From NCBI RefSeq assembly GCF_017676345.1, contig NZ_JAFFZM010000006.1, forward strand, positions 186,001 to 250,000: 64,000 nucleotides of DNA. Direction: 5' to 3'. Made by a program: the position numbers and the translations under genes. This DNA is from Streptomyces smyrnaeus (GTDB taxonomy: Bacteria; Actinomycetota; Actinomycetes; Streptomycetales; Streptomycetaceae). Shown piece after piece: positions 47,803 to 54,975 of the stretch. Positions within the stretch are counted from its first letter, which is position 1, and the number at the start of each line of letters is the position of its first letter. Under the pieces are notes generated by a model. It had not been told where the DNA came from, made no database searches, and worked only from the letters and a program-made list of their open reading frames with translations.

Positions 47803-47830
47803 CCCGGAGCGGCGTACGCCGGGCTCCGGG
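47803..47830. terminator. Convergent terminator between dnaK and MarR genes
   Basis: CCCGGAGC pairs with GCTCCGGG across a 12-base loop that itself contains the palindrome GGCGTACGCC. It is about 100 bases after the dnaK stop and 22 bases beyond the end of the opposing MarR gene. Confidence 0.7.
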
Positions 47831-47851
47831 GAAGCGTCGAGCGTGCGTTCG

Positions 47852-48322
47852 TCAGTCTCCGAACCAGCCCGCCGCGTCCAGCCGGAACGCGGCAGGGCCC
47901 ACCACGGTCTCCAACGCGTCCTCCAGCTCCGACAGCCGCTCCGGGCCCAACTGGTCGGCCCAGTTGCCGCGCAGTCGCTCGAAGACGGTGCCCGAGAGCA
48001 TCAGCGCGTCCTGACCGTGCGGGGTGAGCCGGACGAGCTTGCGCCGGGCGTCGGCGGGGTCGGCGACCCGTTCCGCGTAGCCCAGCGCCGCGAGCCGGTC
48101 GACGGTCTTTCCCGCTGCCTGCTTCGAGACGCCCAGCCTTCGCCCCAGTTCGCTCGCCGTCAGCTCGTCGCGTCCGATGGCCTGCATCGCGAAACCGTGC
48201 GCCGGGCGGAGTTCGGGGTGTCCGCGGTCGGCCAGCTCCGTGTGCAACTGGTCGATGAGCGACCGGAACCCGGCGAACAGCAGCAACGGCAGCTCGAATC
48301 CCCACCGCTCCCGCTCAGGCAC
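47852..48322 (-). CDS. MarR family transcriptional regulator
   Basis: A 156-residue MarR regulator: FELPLLLFAGFRSLIDQLHT, AIGRDELTASELGRRLGVSK, QAAGKTVDRLAALGYAERVA and DPADARRKLVRLTPHGQDAL. GTG 48322 (MPERERWGFEL) has GAGGG seven bases upstream; a TTG-initiated extension to 48346 would lie inside the operator. It diverges from an AhpD-like gene across two operator-like repeats and probably represses it and itself, as in many redox-responsive MarR/carboxymuconolactone decarboxylase pairs. Confidence 0.9.
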   Translation of the reverse strand: MPERERWGFELPLLLFAGFRSLIDQLHTELADRGHPELRPAHGFAMQAIGRDELTASELGRRLGVSKQAAGKTVDRLAALGYAERVADPADARRKLVRLTPHGQDALMLSGTVFERLRGNWADQLGPERLSELEDALETVVGPAAFRLDAAGWFGD

Positions 48323-48340
48323 GACGACCCTCGACAAGTT

Positions 48341-48381
48341 CGACAACCTGGTTTACCTTCTTTTCGACAACCACGTTGACC
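48341..48381. promoter_or_regulatory. Tandem MarR-type operators CGACAACCnnGTTnACC
   Basis: CGACAACCTGGTTTACC (48341-48357) and CGACAACCACGTTGACC (48365-48381) are two copies of a 17-bp sequence, each with internal AAC...GTT symmetry, starting 24 bp apart. A third partial copy CGACAAG lies at 48332. They occupy the divergent region between the MarR and AhpD-like genes. Confidence 0.65.
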
Positions 48382-48402
48382 ACTTTAGAAGAGAGTGCAG
48401 CA

Positions 48403-48948
48403 GTGCCTGAAAAGACGTTCACCGATCTGTCGCCGCAGTCCGCACCCGCCGCCTCGCGCCGCATCATGGAGGCCACCCGGCAGCGCCTCGGATTCCTTCC
48501 CTCGGCGATGACCCGTCTCGCCGTCTCGCCGCACACCTTGGAAGCGTTCACCAGGATGAGCGCCGCCTTCGAGGACACCAGCCTGGACGTGCTGGCGCGC
48601 GAGACCGTCGTCCTCACTGTCGCGACCCGCAACCGATGTCATGTGTGTGTGGCCATGCACACCCGCAAGTTGCGCGCTCTGCAGGCGGACCAGGAGCTGA
48701 TCGAGGCCCTGCGCGAGGCGCGTCCGCTCCCCGACGCACGCCTGGAGGCGGTACGCGTCTTCACCGTCGAGGTGCTCGACCGGGCGGGCGACGTGGACCA
48801 GAAGGCGCTCGACGCCTTCCTGGCCCACGGCTATACGGCGGAGCAGGCCCTCGAAGTCGTCCTCGGCATCGGCGCGTACACCCTCTCCACCCTGGCCAAC
48901 CGGCTCACCGGCGCACCCGTCGACCCCGAACTGGAGCCGTATGCCTGA
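48403..48948 (+). CDS. AhpD-like / carboxymuconolactone decarboxylase family protein
   Basis: A 181-residue helical protein with the AhpD redox motif: TVATRNRCHVCVAMHTRKLR carries Cys-His-Val-Cys followed by the conserved His. Further conserved helices are RIMEATRQRLGFLPSAMTRL and ALEVVLGIGAYTLSTLANRL. The family acts in peroxide or reactive-species removal as a disulfide relay. GTG 48403 was chosen because AGAAGAGAG precedes it. The adjacent MarR gene and twin operators indicate redox-induced expression. Confidence 0.88.
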   Translation: MPEKTFTDLSPQSAPAASRRIMEATRQRLGFLPSAMTRLAVSPHTLEAFTRMSAAFEDTSLDVLARETVVLTVATRNRCHVCVAMHTRKLRALQADQELIEALREARPLPDARLEAVRVFTVEVLDRAGDVDQKALDAFLAHGYTAEQALEVVLGIGAYTLSTLANRLTGAPVDPELEPYA

Positions 48949-48969
48949 CGCTCCCGGCGCCTTGCGCTC

Positions 48970-49470
48970 TCAGCGTGCGAGCCTCCGCACGGGCAGCAGG
49001 CAGTGTGCCGACGCGGCCAGCATCTCGTCGCTCACGAACTCCCGGAGCGCCTCCTGGCCGATCTCGTTCTCCAGGCGGGCCTGCGGCCAGGGGTGGGTCG
49101 CCAGTAGGAAGTAGACGTGCCCGCGATCGTGCGCCGCCGCGACCCACTCGGGCGGCGTCGGGTACTGCACCGACATCTTCGGCATCGTCAGCGCCACCTG
49201 GCCGGCCTCGACGAGTACGGAGACCGGGAACTGCCGCCCGCTCGAGGTGGCGTCCACGATGTCGCCGCCGACCGTCAGTCCGGCCCGCTCGGCGAGCTGT
49301 CGCATCGCCGCGACGGTCTCCTCCCGGGTGCCCGTGCCGTCGCCGAGCGAGAAGAGGAGCAGGAAGGCCATGTCCCGCCCGTCTCCGTACTCACCGGCCC
49401 AGCCGACCACGCTGAGGGTGCCGAACTGTTGCTGCTGAATGCCGCCTTGGGCGGTCTGGGGGGAGGTCAT
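48970..49470 (-). CDS. DUF5949-type conserved protein
   Basis: A 166-residue protein with GTLSVVGWAGEYGDGRDMAF, LLLFSLGDGTGTREETVAAM and PVSVLVEAGQVALTMPKMSV, then PPEWVAAAHDRGHVYFLLAT. This pattern is a Streptomyces-specific family (recalled as DUF5949). No signal peptide or catalytic motif. It is convergent with the AhpD-like gene. Function unknown. Confidence 0.75.
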   Translation of the reverse strand: MTSPQTAQGGIQQQQFGTLSVVGWAGEYGDGRDMAFLLLFSLGDGTGTREETVAAMRQLAERAGLTVGGDIVDATSSGRQFPVSVLVEAGQVALTMPKMSVQYPTPPEWVAAAHDRGHVYFLLATHPWPQARLENEIGQEALREFVSDEMLAASAHCLLPVRRLAR

Positions 49471-49755
49471 GGACGGGCACCCTAGTGGCGCCGAAGGCCG
49501 CAGCCGGTACCGGAATCACCCTGGATGACCACATTCGGCGCCTGTGCACGCCACCGAGCGTACGGTCGCTCAGCTGTACGTCCTCCCGGTGCTGACGCCT
49601 GTCACGCGGAGGTCATCGGGAAGTCACGCGCCACCGGGATCCCTTCGGGTCGCCCCCGGCAGGCTGGAGAGAGACCTTGCCTATGACTACGCTAAGGAGT
49701 TGTCCGGTCACACTTTGTTGCCCTTCGTTCGGGCAACTCGTACTCGGTGGTGAAC

Positions 49756-50202
49756 ATGTTGAATTCCGGAACCGCCCGTCACAAAGCACCCTCCCCGCGC
49801 GTCCTCGCGCGGGCGGGGGTGCTCGCTGCGGCTGTCGGCGCGGCGCTCGGCTCGGCCGTTCCGACAGCTGGGGCGGCCGAACAGGGTGGCGACGGGAAGT
49901 CCGGCGGTGAGGTCGCGGTGGGGGCCCTTGCCGAGAGCGTCACGATGCCTGCGCAGGAGACGGCAAGGGGGGCGGGCATGGCGCTCGGTGGTGCTTTGGG
50001 TGCGGTCAACGACCTCCAACTCGATCCGCTGGCCAACACCGGCACCGATCCGTTGGACAACTCCGTCGGCACCCAGATCGCCGACTTCCGTCCGGTGAGC
50101 ACCGCGGCCGTCACCGGCCCGCTCACCCGCGGAGCTTCCCTCGGCGACCTACCGCTCGTCGGCCCGCTGGCGACCAGGGCGACCGACACGCTGCAGGGCT
50201 GA
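49756..50202 (+). CDS. Small secreted protein
   Basis: A 148-residue product with a signal peptide (LARAGVLAAAVGAALGSAVP ending in an AGAA-type site near residue 36) and a mature part rich in Gly, Ala, Leu and Thr with LPLVGPL near the end. The GTG codons at 49747/49750 are alternative starts. It resembles the small exported hydrophobic proteins common in Streptomyces. Its C-terminal LGDLPLVG recalls the GGLPLVE end of the protein encoded at 51065-51346, hinting at relatedness. No known function. It begins the rodlin/chaplin neighbourhood. Confidence 0.65.
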   Translation: MLNSGTARHKAPSPRVLARAGVLAAAVGAALGSAVPTAGAAEQGGDGKSGGEVAVGALAESVTMPAQETARGAGMALGGALGAVNDLQLDPLANTGTDPLDNSVGTQIADFRPVSTAAVTGPLTRGASLGDLPLVGPLATRATDTLQG

Positions 50203-50516
50203 GCCCGCACGCCCGCCCGACCGCCCTGCGGTGCGGCTGTCGCGGCGTCAGGTGCCCCCCCACAGCGCGGCGGCTGCCTGCCCGCCGTGGCGCCACCTGA
50301 TGCCGGAGCGCGTCAGGTGTCGCCGCAGCGGCAGCGGCAGCTCTGCCGCTGTGGCAGCTGCCGCTGCCGGGGTGACAGCCGCCGTCGCCGTCGCCGCCAC
50401 GACCCCAGGCGCAGCCACCGCTTCGGTCGTCGCCGCGGCAGCACGCGAAGAAGCCACCGGCTGGATGCCGGTGGCTTCTTCTATGCGGGTCCCGCTTCGA
50501 CGCGTGGTCCTGCGCC
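50203..50516. other. 314-base gap with rodlin terminator (stem 50447-50481)
   Basis: No gene is supported here. A perfect 15-bp hairpin GAAGAAGCCACCGGC/GCCGGTGGCTTCTTC with the loop TGGAT (50447-50481) lies 36 bases beyond the rodlin stop on the minus strand and should terminate it. Left of it is a run of GCNGCNG-type repeats around 50325-50385 able to form alternative GC hairpins, possibly terminating the secreted-protein gene. Confidence 0.7.
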
Positions 50517-50927
50517 TCAGCGGTTGTTCTCGCCGTTGGCGGAGAGAACCGGGATGTCGTCCAGGATGTGCGACAGCGGCTCGTCGCCCTTGGCCTGGGA
50601 CGAGTTCTGCGCGCACTTCTGGGACTGGTAGTTGGACAGGATGTTGATGTCCTGAACCGTGATCGGGATCAGGCCGATGAGGGAACCGACGTTGATCTTC
50701 TCCATGGGCAGGAGGCAGAGCCTGTTCAGCGAGCCCTGGATGAGCTGGTTCTGCGGGCTCATGTTGCCGTACGTGGCGGCGTTGCTGTCGCTCTGGTCGG
50801 CGCCGTTGCCGTTCACGGTGGTGGTGCCGGTGTCGTTACCGGTGGCCAGCGCCTGCGGGGCGGCCATCGCGGAGATGCCGACGAGTGAAAGGGCCACCGT
50901 GGCGGTGGACAGGGCCTTCTTCATCAT
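50517..50927 (-). CDS. Rodlin (first copy)
   Basis: A 136-residue secreted protein. The signal peptide MMKKALSTATVALSLVGISA ends near ALA. The mature part has the rodlin signature: GNDTGTTTVNGNGADQSDSN, AATYGNMSPQNQLIQGSLNR, LIGLIPITVQDINILSN and CAQNSSQAKGDEPLSHILDD. Rodlins assemble with chaplins into the rodlet layer of aerial hyphae and spores. Two cysteines flank the middle. ATG 50927 or the next ATG are both possible starts. A related rodlin is encoded at 53101. Confidence 0.93.
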   Translation of the reverse strand: MMKKALSTATVALSLVGISAMAAPQALATGNDTGTTTVNGNGADQSDSNAATYGNMSPQNQLIQGSLNRLCLLPMEKINVGSLIGLIPITVQDINILSNYQSQKCAQNSSQAKGDEPLSHILDDIPVLSANGENNR

Positions 50928-51064
50928 GGGTTCTACCGTTCTTCCTGGAATGGTGCGGAAGTCTGGGACGTCGGGTCTAACTGTCTTCCGCCTCATGAGT
51001 TTTTCCTTTTCACCTGAATGGTGAGTACGCCGTGACCCGAATTTCCGTTACCGACGCGGGGTCG

Positions 51065-51346
51065 TCACTCGACCAGCGGAAGTCCGCCCAGCAGATTCTG
51101 ATCGCCGATCAGTTTCCCGTCCTGCAGGGGGCGCTTCACCGCTTTCACCAAGGCGTCGAACTGCGGGCCTTCCACACCCACCGGGGGAGAGGAGGAGAGC
51201 AGCTCGCCACTTCCGAGGGCGTAGTCGAGACCGCGGTTCAAACCCATGCGCGGACCGACAGGCGCCTCGTTCGCGAAGGCGGGCGACGCCGCTCCCAGAG
51301 CCATCACCGACCCCGCGACGACAGCGGCGGTCTTCCTGTTTTTCAT
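51065..51346 (-). CDS. Small secreted protein within the rodlin/chaplin cluster
   Basis: A 93-residue exported protein: signal peptide MKNRKTAAVVAGSVMALGAA with an AFA site near residue 26, then a mature chain with GPRMGLNRGLDYALGSGELL and a C-terminus GDQNLLGGLPLVE. It is not a chaplin (no GNVVQ or NPAFGN motifs) and has no cysteine. Downstream of the chaplin genes and upstream of a rodlin on the same strand, it may be another surface-associated protein; inference. Confidence 0.65.
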   Translation of the reverse strand: MKNRKTAAVVAGSVMALGAASPAFANEAPVGPRMGLNRGLDYALGSGELLSSSPPVGVEGPQFDALVKAVKRPLQDGKLIGDQNLLGGLPLVE

Positions 51347-51736
51347 ACGGTGTTTCTTCTCCCGGAAACTGTGTGATGTTCCGACAGCGCCTGCCCCGGT
51401 GCTGCAACCGGTCGACTGGAAACTGCCGCTTCTCCCCGATACGCGCCACGACGCCCGATGCCCAATCCCTGCCCGGGTGCAATGTGAAACGCGGAACGCG
51501 GAACAGTACGCAGCGGGAAAACGGGGCGTACGGCGGAACAGCGCGTACGGCGAAACGGCCGTATCGCGGAACAGCGGCAATGGCGGTTCCGCGATACCCG
51601 GACGTCCGCTGCACGGGCCGGTAGGCGGAGCACGACGAATGCGACCGATACGCCGAGTACGACGAATGCGACCGATACGTCGAGTACGACGCGACGACGT
51701 AACGACGCGACGACGTGCGAAGCTCCGACGCGTGCG
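51347..51736. other. 390-base repeat-rich gap between chaplin and small secreted gene
   Basis: No gene supported. It contains two 27-bp direct repeats starting ACGACGAATGCGACCGATAC (51632-51658 and 51659-51685, one mismatch), followed by CGACGCGACGACG repeats. It also contains a perfect 12-bp inverted repeat GTATCGCGGAAC ... GTTCCGCGATAC (51561-51572/51586-51597) that could terminate chaplin transcription. Short GTACGGCGAAAC-like motifs recur to about 51480. The right-hand part near 51347-51400 should hold the promoter of the secreted gene. Confidence 0.7.
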
Positions 51737-52375
51737 TCAGGCGTGAAGCCGTGTGGAGCGGCGGTACAGCACCACACCGCCCAGCAGCGTGCCCACGCCG
51801 AGGGCCGCCGTGCCCCAGACACCGGACCCGCCGGTCTCCGCCAGCGCCTCGGAGGGCGTGCGCTCGGGCTCGGCCGCTCGCGGAGCGGTCGGAGCGGCTT
51901 CCCCGGCGTCGACCGGCGTAACCGCCTTCTCCGCCTCCGGGGCGCGCTCGCCGGCGTCCGGATCCGCGGGCTTCTCGCCGCGGTTTTCCACCGGTTCGGC
52001 GGGCTTCTCCGGAGCGCGCTCGGGCGGGCGCTCCTGGGCGTTCTCCGGCGGCTCCTCCTCGGTCTGCTGCTTCGGGGGCTGCTTCGGCTCCTCCCTCGGC
52101 TTGTGGTGGTGAGGAGGCGTCTTGGCGGGGGTGTGGCCGTTGACGCACTTGTTGCCGAACGCCGGGTTGAGCAGCGCGACGATGTTCACCGTGTTGCCGC
52201 AGACGCTGGCCGGCACATGCACCGGAGCCTGGACCACGTTTCCCGACCCGACGCCGGGGGAGCCGGCGGCGCCACCACCGGCTCCCGCGTCGGCCTGTGC
52301 GTACCCGGCTGCGCCGGCGAGTGCTCCCGTTGTGGCGGCAGCGGTCAGGAGGCTTTTACTCAAGACCTTTCGCAT
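51737..52375 (-). CDS. Long chaplin with one chaplin domain and an LAETG sorting signal
   Basis: A 212-residue surface protein. Signal peptide about 1-28; a single chaplin domain about 37-77 (GSPGVGSGNVVQAPVHVPAS, VCGNTVNIVALLNPAFGNKC); a Pro/Glu/Lys/Ala wall-spanning region (about 80-175); then the sortase motif LAETG, a hydrophobic helix and a basic tail RRSTRLHA. Chaplins are amyloid-forming surfactants for aerial growth. The classic sortase-anchored chaplins have two chaplin domains; this one has one. GGAAGAGACC precedes ATG 52375. Confidence 0.93.
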   Translation of the reverse strand: MRKVLSKSLLTAAATTGALAGAAGYAQADAGAGGGAAGSPGVGSGNVVQAPVHVPASVCGNTVNIVALLNPAFGNKCVNGHTPAKTPPHHHKPREEPKQPPKQQTEEEPPENAQERPPERAPEKPAEPVENRGEKPADPDAGERAPEAEKAVTPVDAGEAAPTAPRAAEPERTPSEALAETGGSGVWGTAALGVGTLLGGVVLYRRSTRLHA

Positions 52376-52449
52376 GGTCTCTTCCTGCTCTCAGTCTGGT
52401 GCGGAAGGCGCGGAATTCCGACGATCCCGTATCCGCGTCTCAAGAAACC

Positions 52450-52495
52450 GGACGGCTCCGGCACGTGGGCTCCACTCCCCGCACCGGAGCCGTCC
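52450..52495 (-). terminator. Hairpin after the short chaplin gene
   Basis: GGACGGCTCCGG (52450-52461) and CCGGAGCCGTCC (52484-52495) are exact complements about 30 bases past the short chaplin stop on the minus strand. The hairpin separates it from the long chaplin gene. Confidence 0.8.
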
Positions 52496-52527
52496 GAACT
52501 CGTTCCCGCGCACGAGGGCGGGGAACG

Positions 52528-52764
52528 TCAGTCGGCGACGCAGGTGTTGCCGAACGCCGGGTTGAGCAGACCGATGATGTCGATGGTGTTGCCACAGACC
52601 TGGATCGGGATGTGAATCGGGACCTGGATGACATTGCCCGAGATGACACCGGGAGAGTTCGCGGCGCCACCCTGGGCGCCCGAGTCCGCGAGAGCCGGAG
52701 CGGCGGCGGTGCCCAGGGCCATCAGCGTGCCTGCGGCGACGGTCGCGACCTTCGTGTACTTCAC
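52528..52764 (-). CDS. Short chaplin
   Basis: A 78-residue secreted chaplin. GTG 52764 follows GAAAGGACTCCCAC. The signal peptide ends with PALA near residue 26. The mature domain has NSPGVISGNVIQVPIHIPIQ, VCGNTIDIIGLLNPAFGNTC and AD, including the two conserved cysteines expected to form a disulfide. Such short chaplins self-assemble into amyloid films that lower surface tension at hyphal emergence. It lies between the long chaplin and the second rodlin on the same strand, each with its own terminator. Confidence 0.95.
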   Translation of the reverse strand: MKYTKVATVAAGTLMALGTAAAPALADSGAQGGAANSPGVISGNVIQVPIHIPIQVCGNTIDIIGLLNPAFGNTCVAD

Positions 52765-53100
52765 GTGGGAGTCCTTTCTCAAGCGGGGTTCCCTGGACCA
52801 CGGATTTCGTATGTCCACGAGTGCTGGCTGATCGCCCGCAACTCCGCTGTCGCCATTCGTAACGATGTCACGTTCCGTACGACACGAGTTATGCCGAATT
52901 ACCTGCTCCATCCCTCTGATGGAGTAATGGATCGTTCTGGCCACGTCACGGGTTACGTCATTCGATGAGGTGGGCCCGGATGCGGAAATTCCTTCGGACA
53001 GATGACAGCCCACAGGCGCCCGCGCAAACAGCGGAAGGCCCGGGGCGTAGCCGCCCCGGGCCCGCTGCCCGCGTTCCGCTCTGGCCGCAGCCGGAGCTGC
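52765..53100. other. 336-base gap: short chaplin promoter region and rodlin terminator
   Basis: No gene supported. The left portion (52765-52960) is AT-richer than its surroundings, with repeated short elements such as GTAACGATGTCACG and GGGTTACGTCATTC, consistent with a developmentally regulated promoter and leader. At 53037-53062 a perfect 11-bp hairpin GGCCCGGGGCG/CGCCCCGGGCC lies about 40 bases beyond the rodlin stop and should terminate that gene. Confidence 0.65.
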
Positions 53101-53502
53101 TTAGCGGTTTCCGGTGCCGTTGCCGGAGAGGAGGGGAATGTCCTGAAGAATGTGCGAGAGTGCCTCGTCGCCCTTGGTCTGGGTGGAGTTCTCGACACAC
53201 TTCTGGGTCTGCGGGCTGGACAGGATGTTGATGTCCTGGACCGTGATCGGGATGAGGCCGATGAGGGAGCCCAGGTTGAGCTTGTCCGGGAGGGCGATAC
53301 AGGGCTTGTTCAGCGAGCCCTGGATCAGCGCGAACTGCGGGCTCCAATTCCCGTAGGTCGCGGAGTTCCCGTACATCTGGTCCGCGCCGTTGCCGTTCAC
53401 CGTGGTGGTGCCATGGTCGTTGCCGGTGGCCATGGCCTGGGGGGCAGCCACACCGACGATGGCTGTGGCGGCGGCGGCAGTGGCCAGCGCGTTCTTGATC
53501 AT
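53101..53502 (-). CDS. Rodlin (second copy)
   Basis: A 133-residue secreted rodlin: signal peptide MIKNALATAAAATAIVGVAA ending at AMA, then GNDHGTTTVNGNGADQMYGN, SATYGNWSPQFALIQGSLNK and CIALPDKLNLGSLIGLIPIT, with CVENSTQTKGDEALSHILQD near the end. It is clearly paralogous to the rodlin at 50517, with strong conservation of the GSLIGLIPITVQDINILS core. Streptomyces typically carry two adjacent rodlins; here chaplin genes lie between them. Confidence 0.95.
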   Translation of the reverse strand: MIKNALATAAAATAIVGVAAPQAMATGNDHGTTTVNGNGADQMYGNSATYGNWSPQFALIQGSLNKPCIALPDKLNLGSLIGLIPITVQDINILSSPQTQKCVENSTQTKGDEALSHILQDIPLLSGNGTGNR

Positions 53503-53861
53503 TGATAGTCCTCCTGATGTGGAGCTCAGACGCGGAGCGCACTGGACAACTCGGTCACGCGGTGTTGGTTGCGCATATTCACCCGGACGACAACCTCTGT
53601 GACCAGCGACGATGTGATCCTCGGTTCATCGGTCCGGTCTATTGGCGTGCTTCCCCTCCGCACACGCACCACGGGCAGAAAGCACCATTGCGACCACCAC
53701 GACCGGCACGACCGTCGCACGGTGGGGTGGGGGCGCGCCCGCCCGTTCGGGTCATCCGCCCTGCCGTCCAGGTCGGCGGACGGTATGCCTGGAGGGGTGG
53801 CCGAGGAATGTGTCGGACCGAGAAGCGTGGCGGCGGGCGGGTCGCGGAAGGGAGTGCGGCC
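53503..53861. other. 359-base divergent gap, no gene supported
   Basis: The region separates the rodlin (minus) from the universal stress protein (plus). The part near 53503-53660 is lower in GC and should contain the rodlin promoter. Open frames across it lack ribosome-binding sites and resemble no family. Confidence 0.4.
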
Positions 53862-54788
53862 GTGAGCGGCACCGTAGTGGTGGGAGTGGACGGCTCCCCG
53901 TCGAGCCTGGAGGCCGTCGACATCGCCGCTCAGGAGGCGAAGCTCCGCGGCGGCTCACTACGTGTCGTACACGCGTTCGTCTGGCCGATGATGAAGGTCC
54001 CGCTCGGGCCGTCCGCCGTGGGCCCTCCCGAAGGCGGACTGCGCAGCGTCGCCCACCGTACGGCCGAGGAGGCCGCGGCTCGCGCCAAGAGCTCCCAACC
54101 GACCGTCGAGGTCACCCACGCGGTCATCGTCGGTGAGCCGCTCTCCGTCCTCACCGCCGAGTCGCGCGACGCCGAACTCGTCGTCGTCGGCACACGCGGC
54201 CTCGGCGGCTTCACCGGACTGCTCGTCGGCTCCGTCGCCGTCTATCTCACCGCACACGCCGAGTGCCCCGTGCTGGTCACCCGCGGCAGGAAGCACCCCA
54301 CCGGACCGGTGCTGCTCGGGGTGGACGGCTCCGAGGTGGGTGACGCGGCCGTCGGCTGGGCCTTCGAGGAAGCGTCGCTGCGCGGGGCCGAACTCGTCGC
54401 GCTGCACAACTGGAACGCCTGGACGGGCCCGGTCGCCGCGGGACCGAGCGTCCAGGTCCCCACGTACTACGACGTGGACCTCTACCGGGCGGAGGAGGAG
54501 AGCGTACTGGCGACGGCCATCGCCGGGTGGCGCGAGAGGTACCCGGACGTGGAGGTGACGCCCCGACTCGTCCAGGAGTACACCAGGCAGGCACTGATCG
54601 CGGCCAGCGAGGAGTCCCAACTGCTCGTCGTCGGCGCCCGGGGGCGGGGCGGATTCACCGGACTGCTGCTCGGGTCGGTCAGCCAGGCGGTGCTGCATCA
54701 TGCGGAGTGCCCGGTGGCGGTCGTACGGGCCAACCGCGAGCGCCGGCACGCGCCATCGTCGCACCGGGGACGGTTGACGGACGGCTGA
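53862..54788 (+). CDS. Tandem universal stress protein (UspA family)
   Basis: A 308-residue protein with two Usp domains. Domain 1 (about 1-143) opens GTVVVGVDGSPSSLEAVDIA and has GTRGLGGFTGLLVGSVAVYL; domain 2 (about 147-298) opens GPVLLGVDGSEVGDAAVGWA and has GARGRGGFTGLLLGSVSQAV. The G-x-x-G-x9-G-S/T loops indicate ATP-binding type. GTG 53862 follows GAAGGGAG. Tandem Usp proteins in actinobacteria are induced by oxygen limitation or other stress; regulation here is not visible. Confidence 0.92.
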   Translation: MSGTVVVGVDGSPSSLEAVDIAAQEAKLRGGSLRVVHAFVWPMMKVPLGPSAVGPPEGGLRSVAHRTAEEAAARAKSSQPTVEVTHAVIVGEPLSVLTAESRDAELVVVGTRGLGGFTGLLVGSVAVYLTAHAECPVLVTRGRKHPTGPVLLGVDGSEVGDAAVGWAFEEASLRGAELVALHNWNAWTGPVAAGPSVQVPTYYDVDLYRAEEESVLATAIAGWRERYPDVEVTPRLVQEYTRQALIAASEESQLLVVGARGRGGFTGLLLGSVSQAVLHHAECPVAVVRANRERRHAPSSHRGRLTDG

Positions 54789-54975
54789 CGGAGGGGCGAC
54801 TGAGGGGTGACACGGCGGCTGAGGGGTGGCGGTTTGGTGTCCCCAAGGTCGATTTGCGGTCCAACTGCTGCTCTCACAACGGAGTTGAGGCATCCTGCGG
54901 GACGTGGACCAGTAGGTGCCGGGCCCGGCGACGTCCTGCCGGCCGCCCGGCGACACCGACCGCGCCCCTCCGGCC

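Noticed and set aside
49544..49753. A 69-codon frame before the small secreted protein gene
   Set aside because: No ribosome-binding site, mixed composition, and it overlaps the more convincing signal-peptide gene start.
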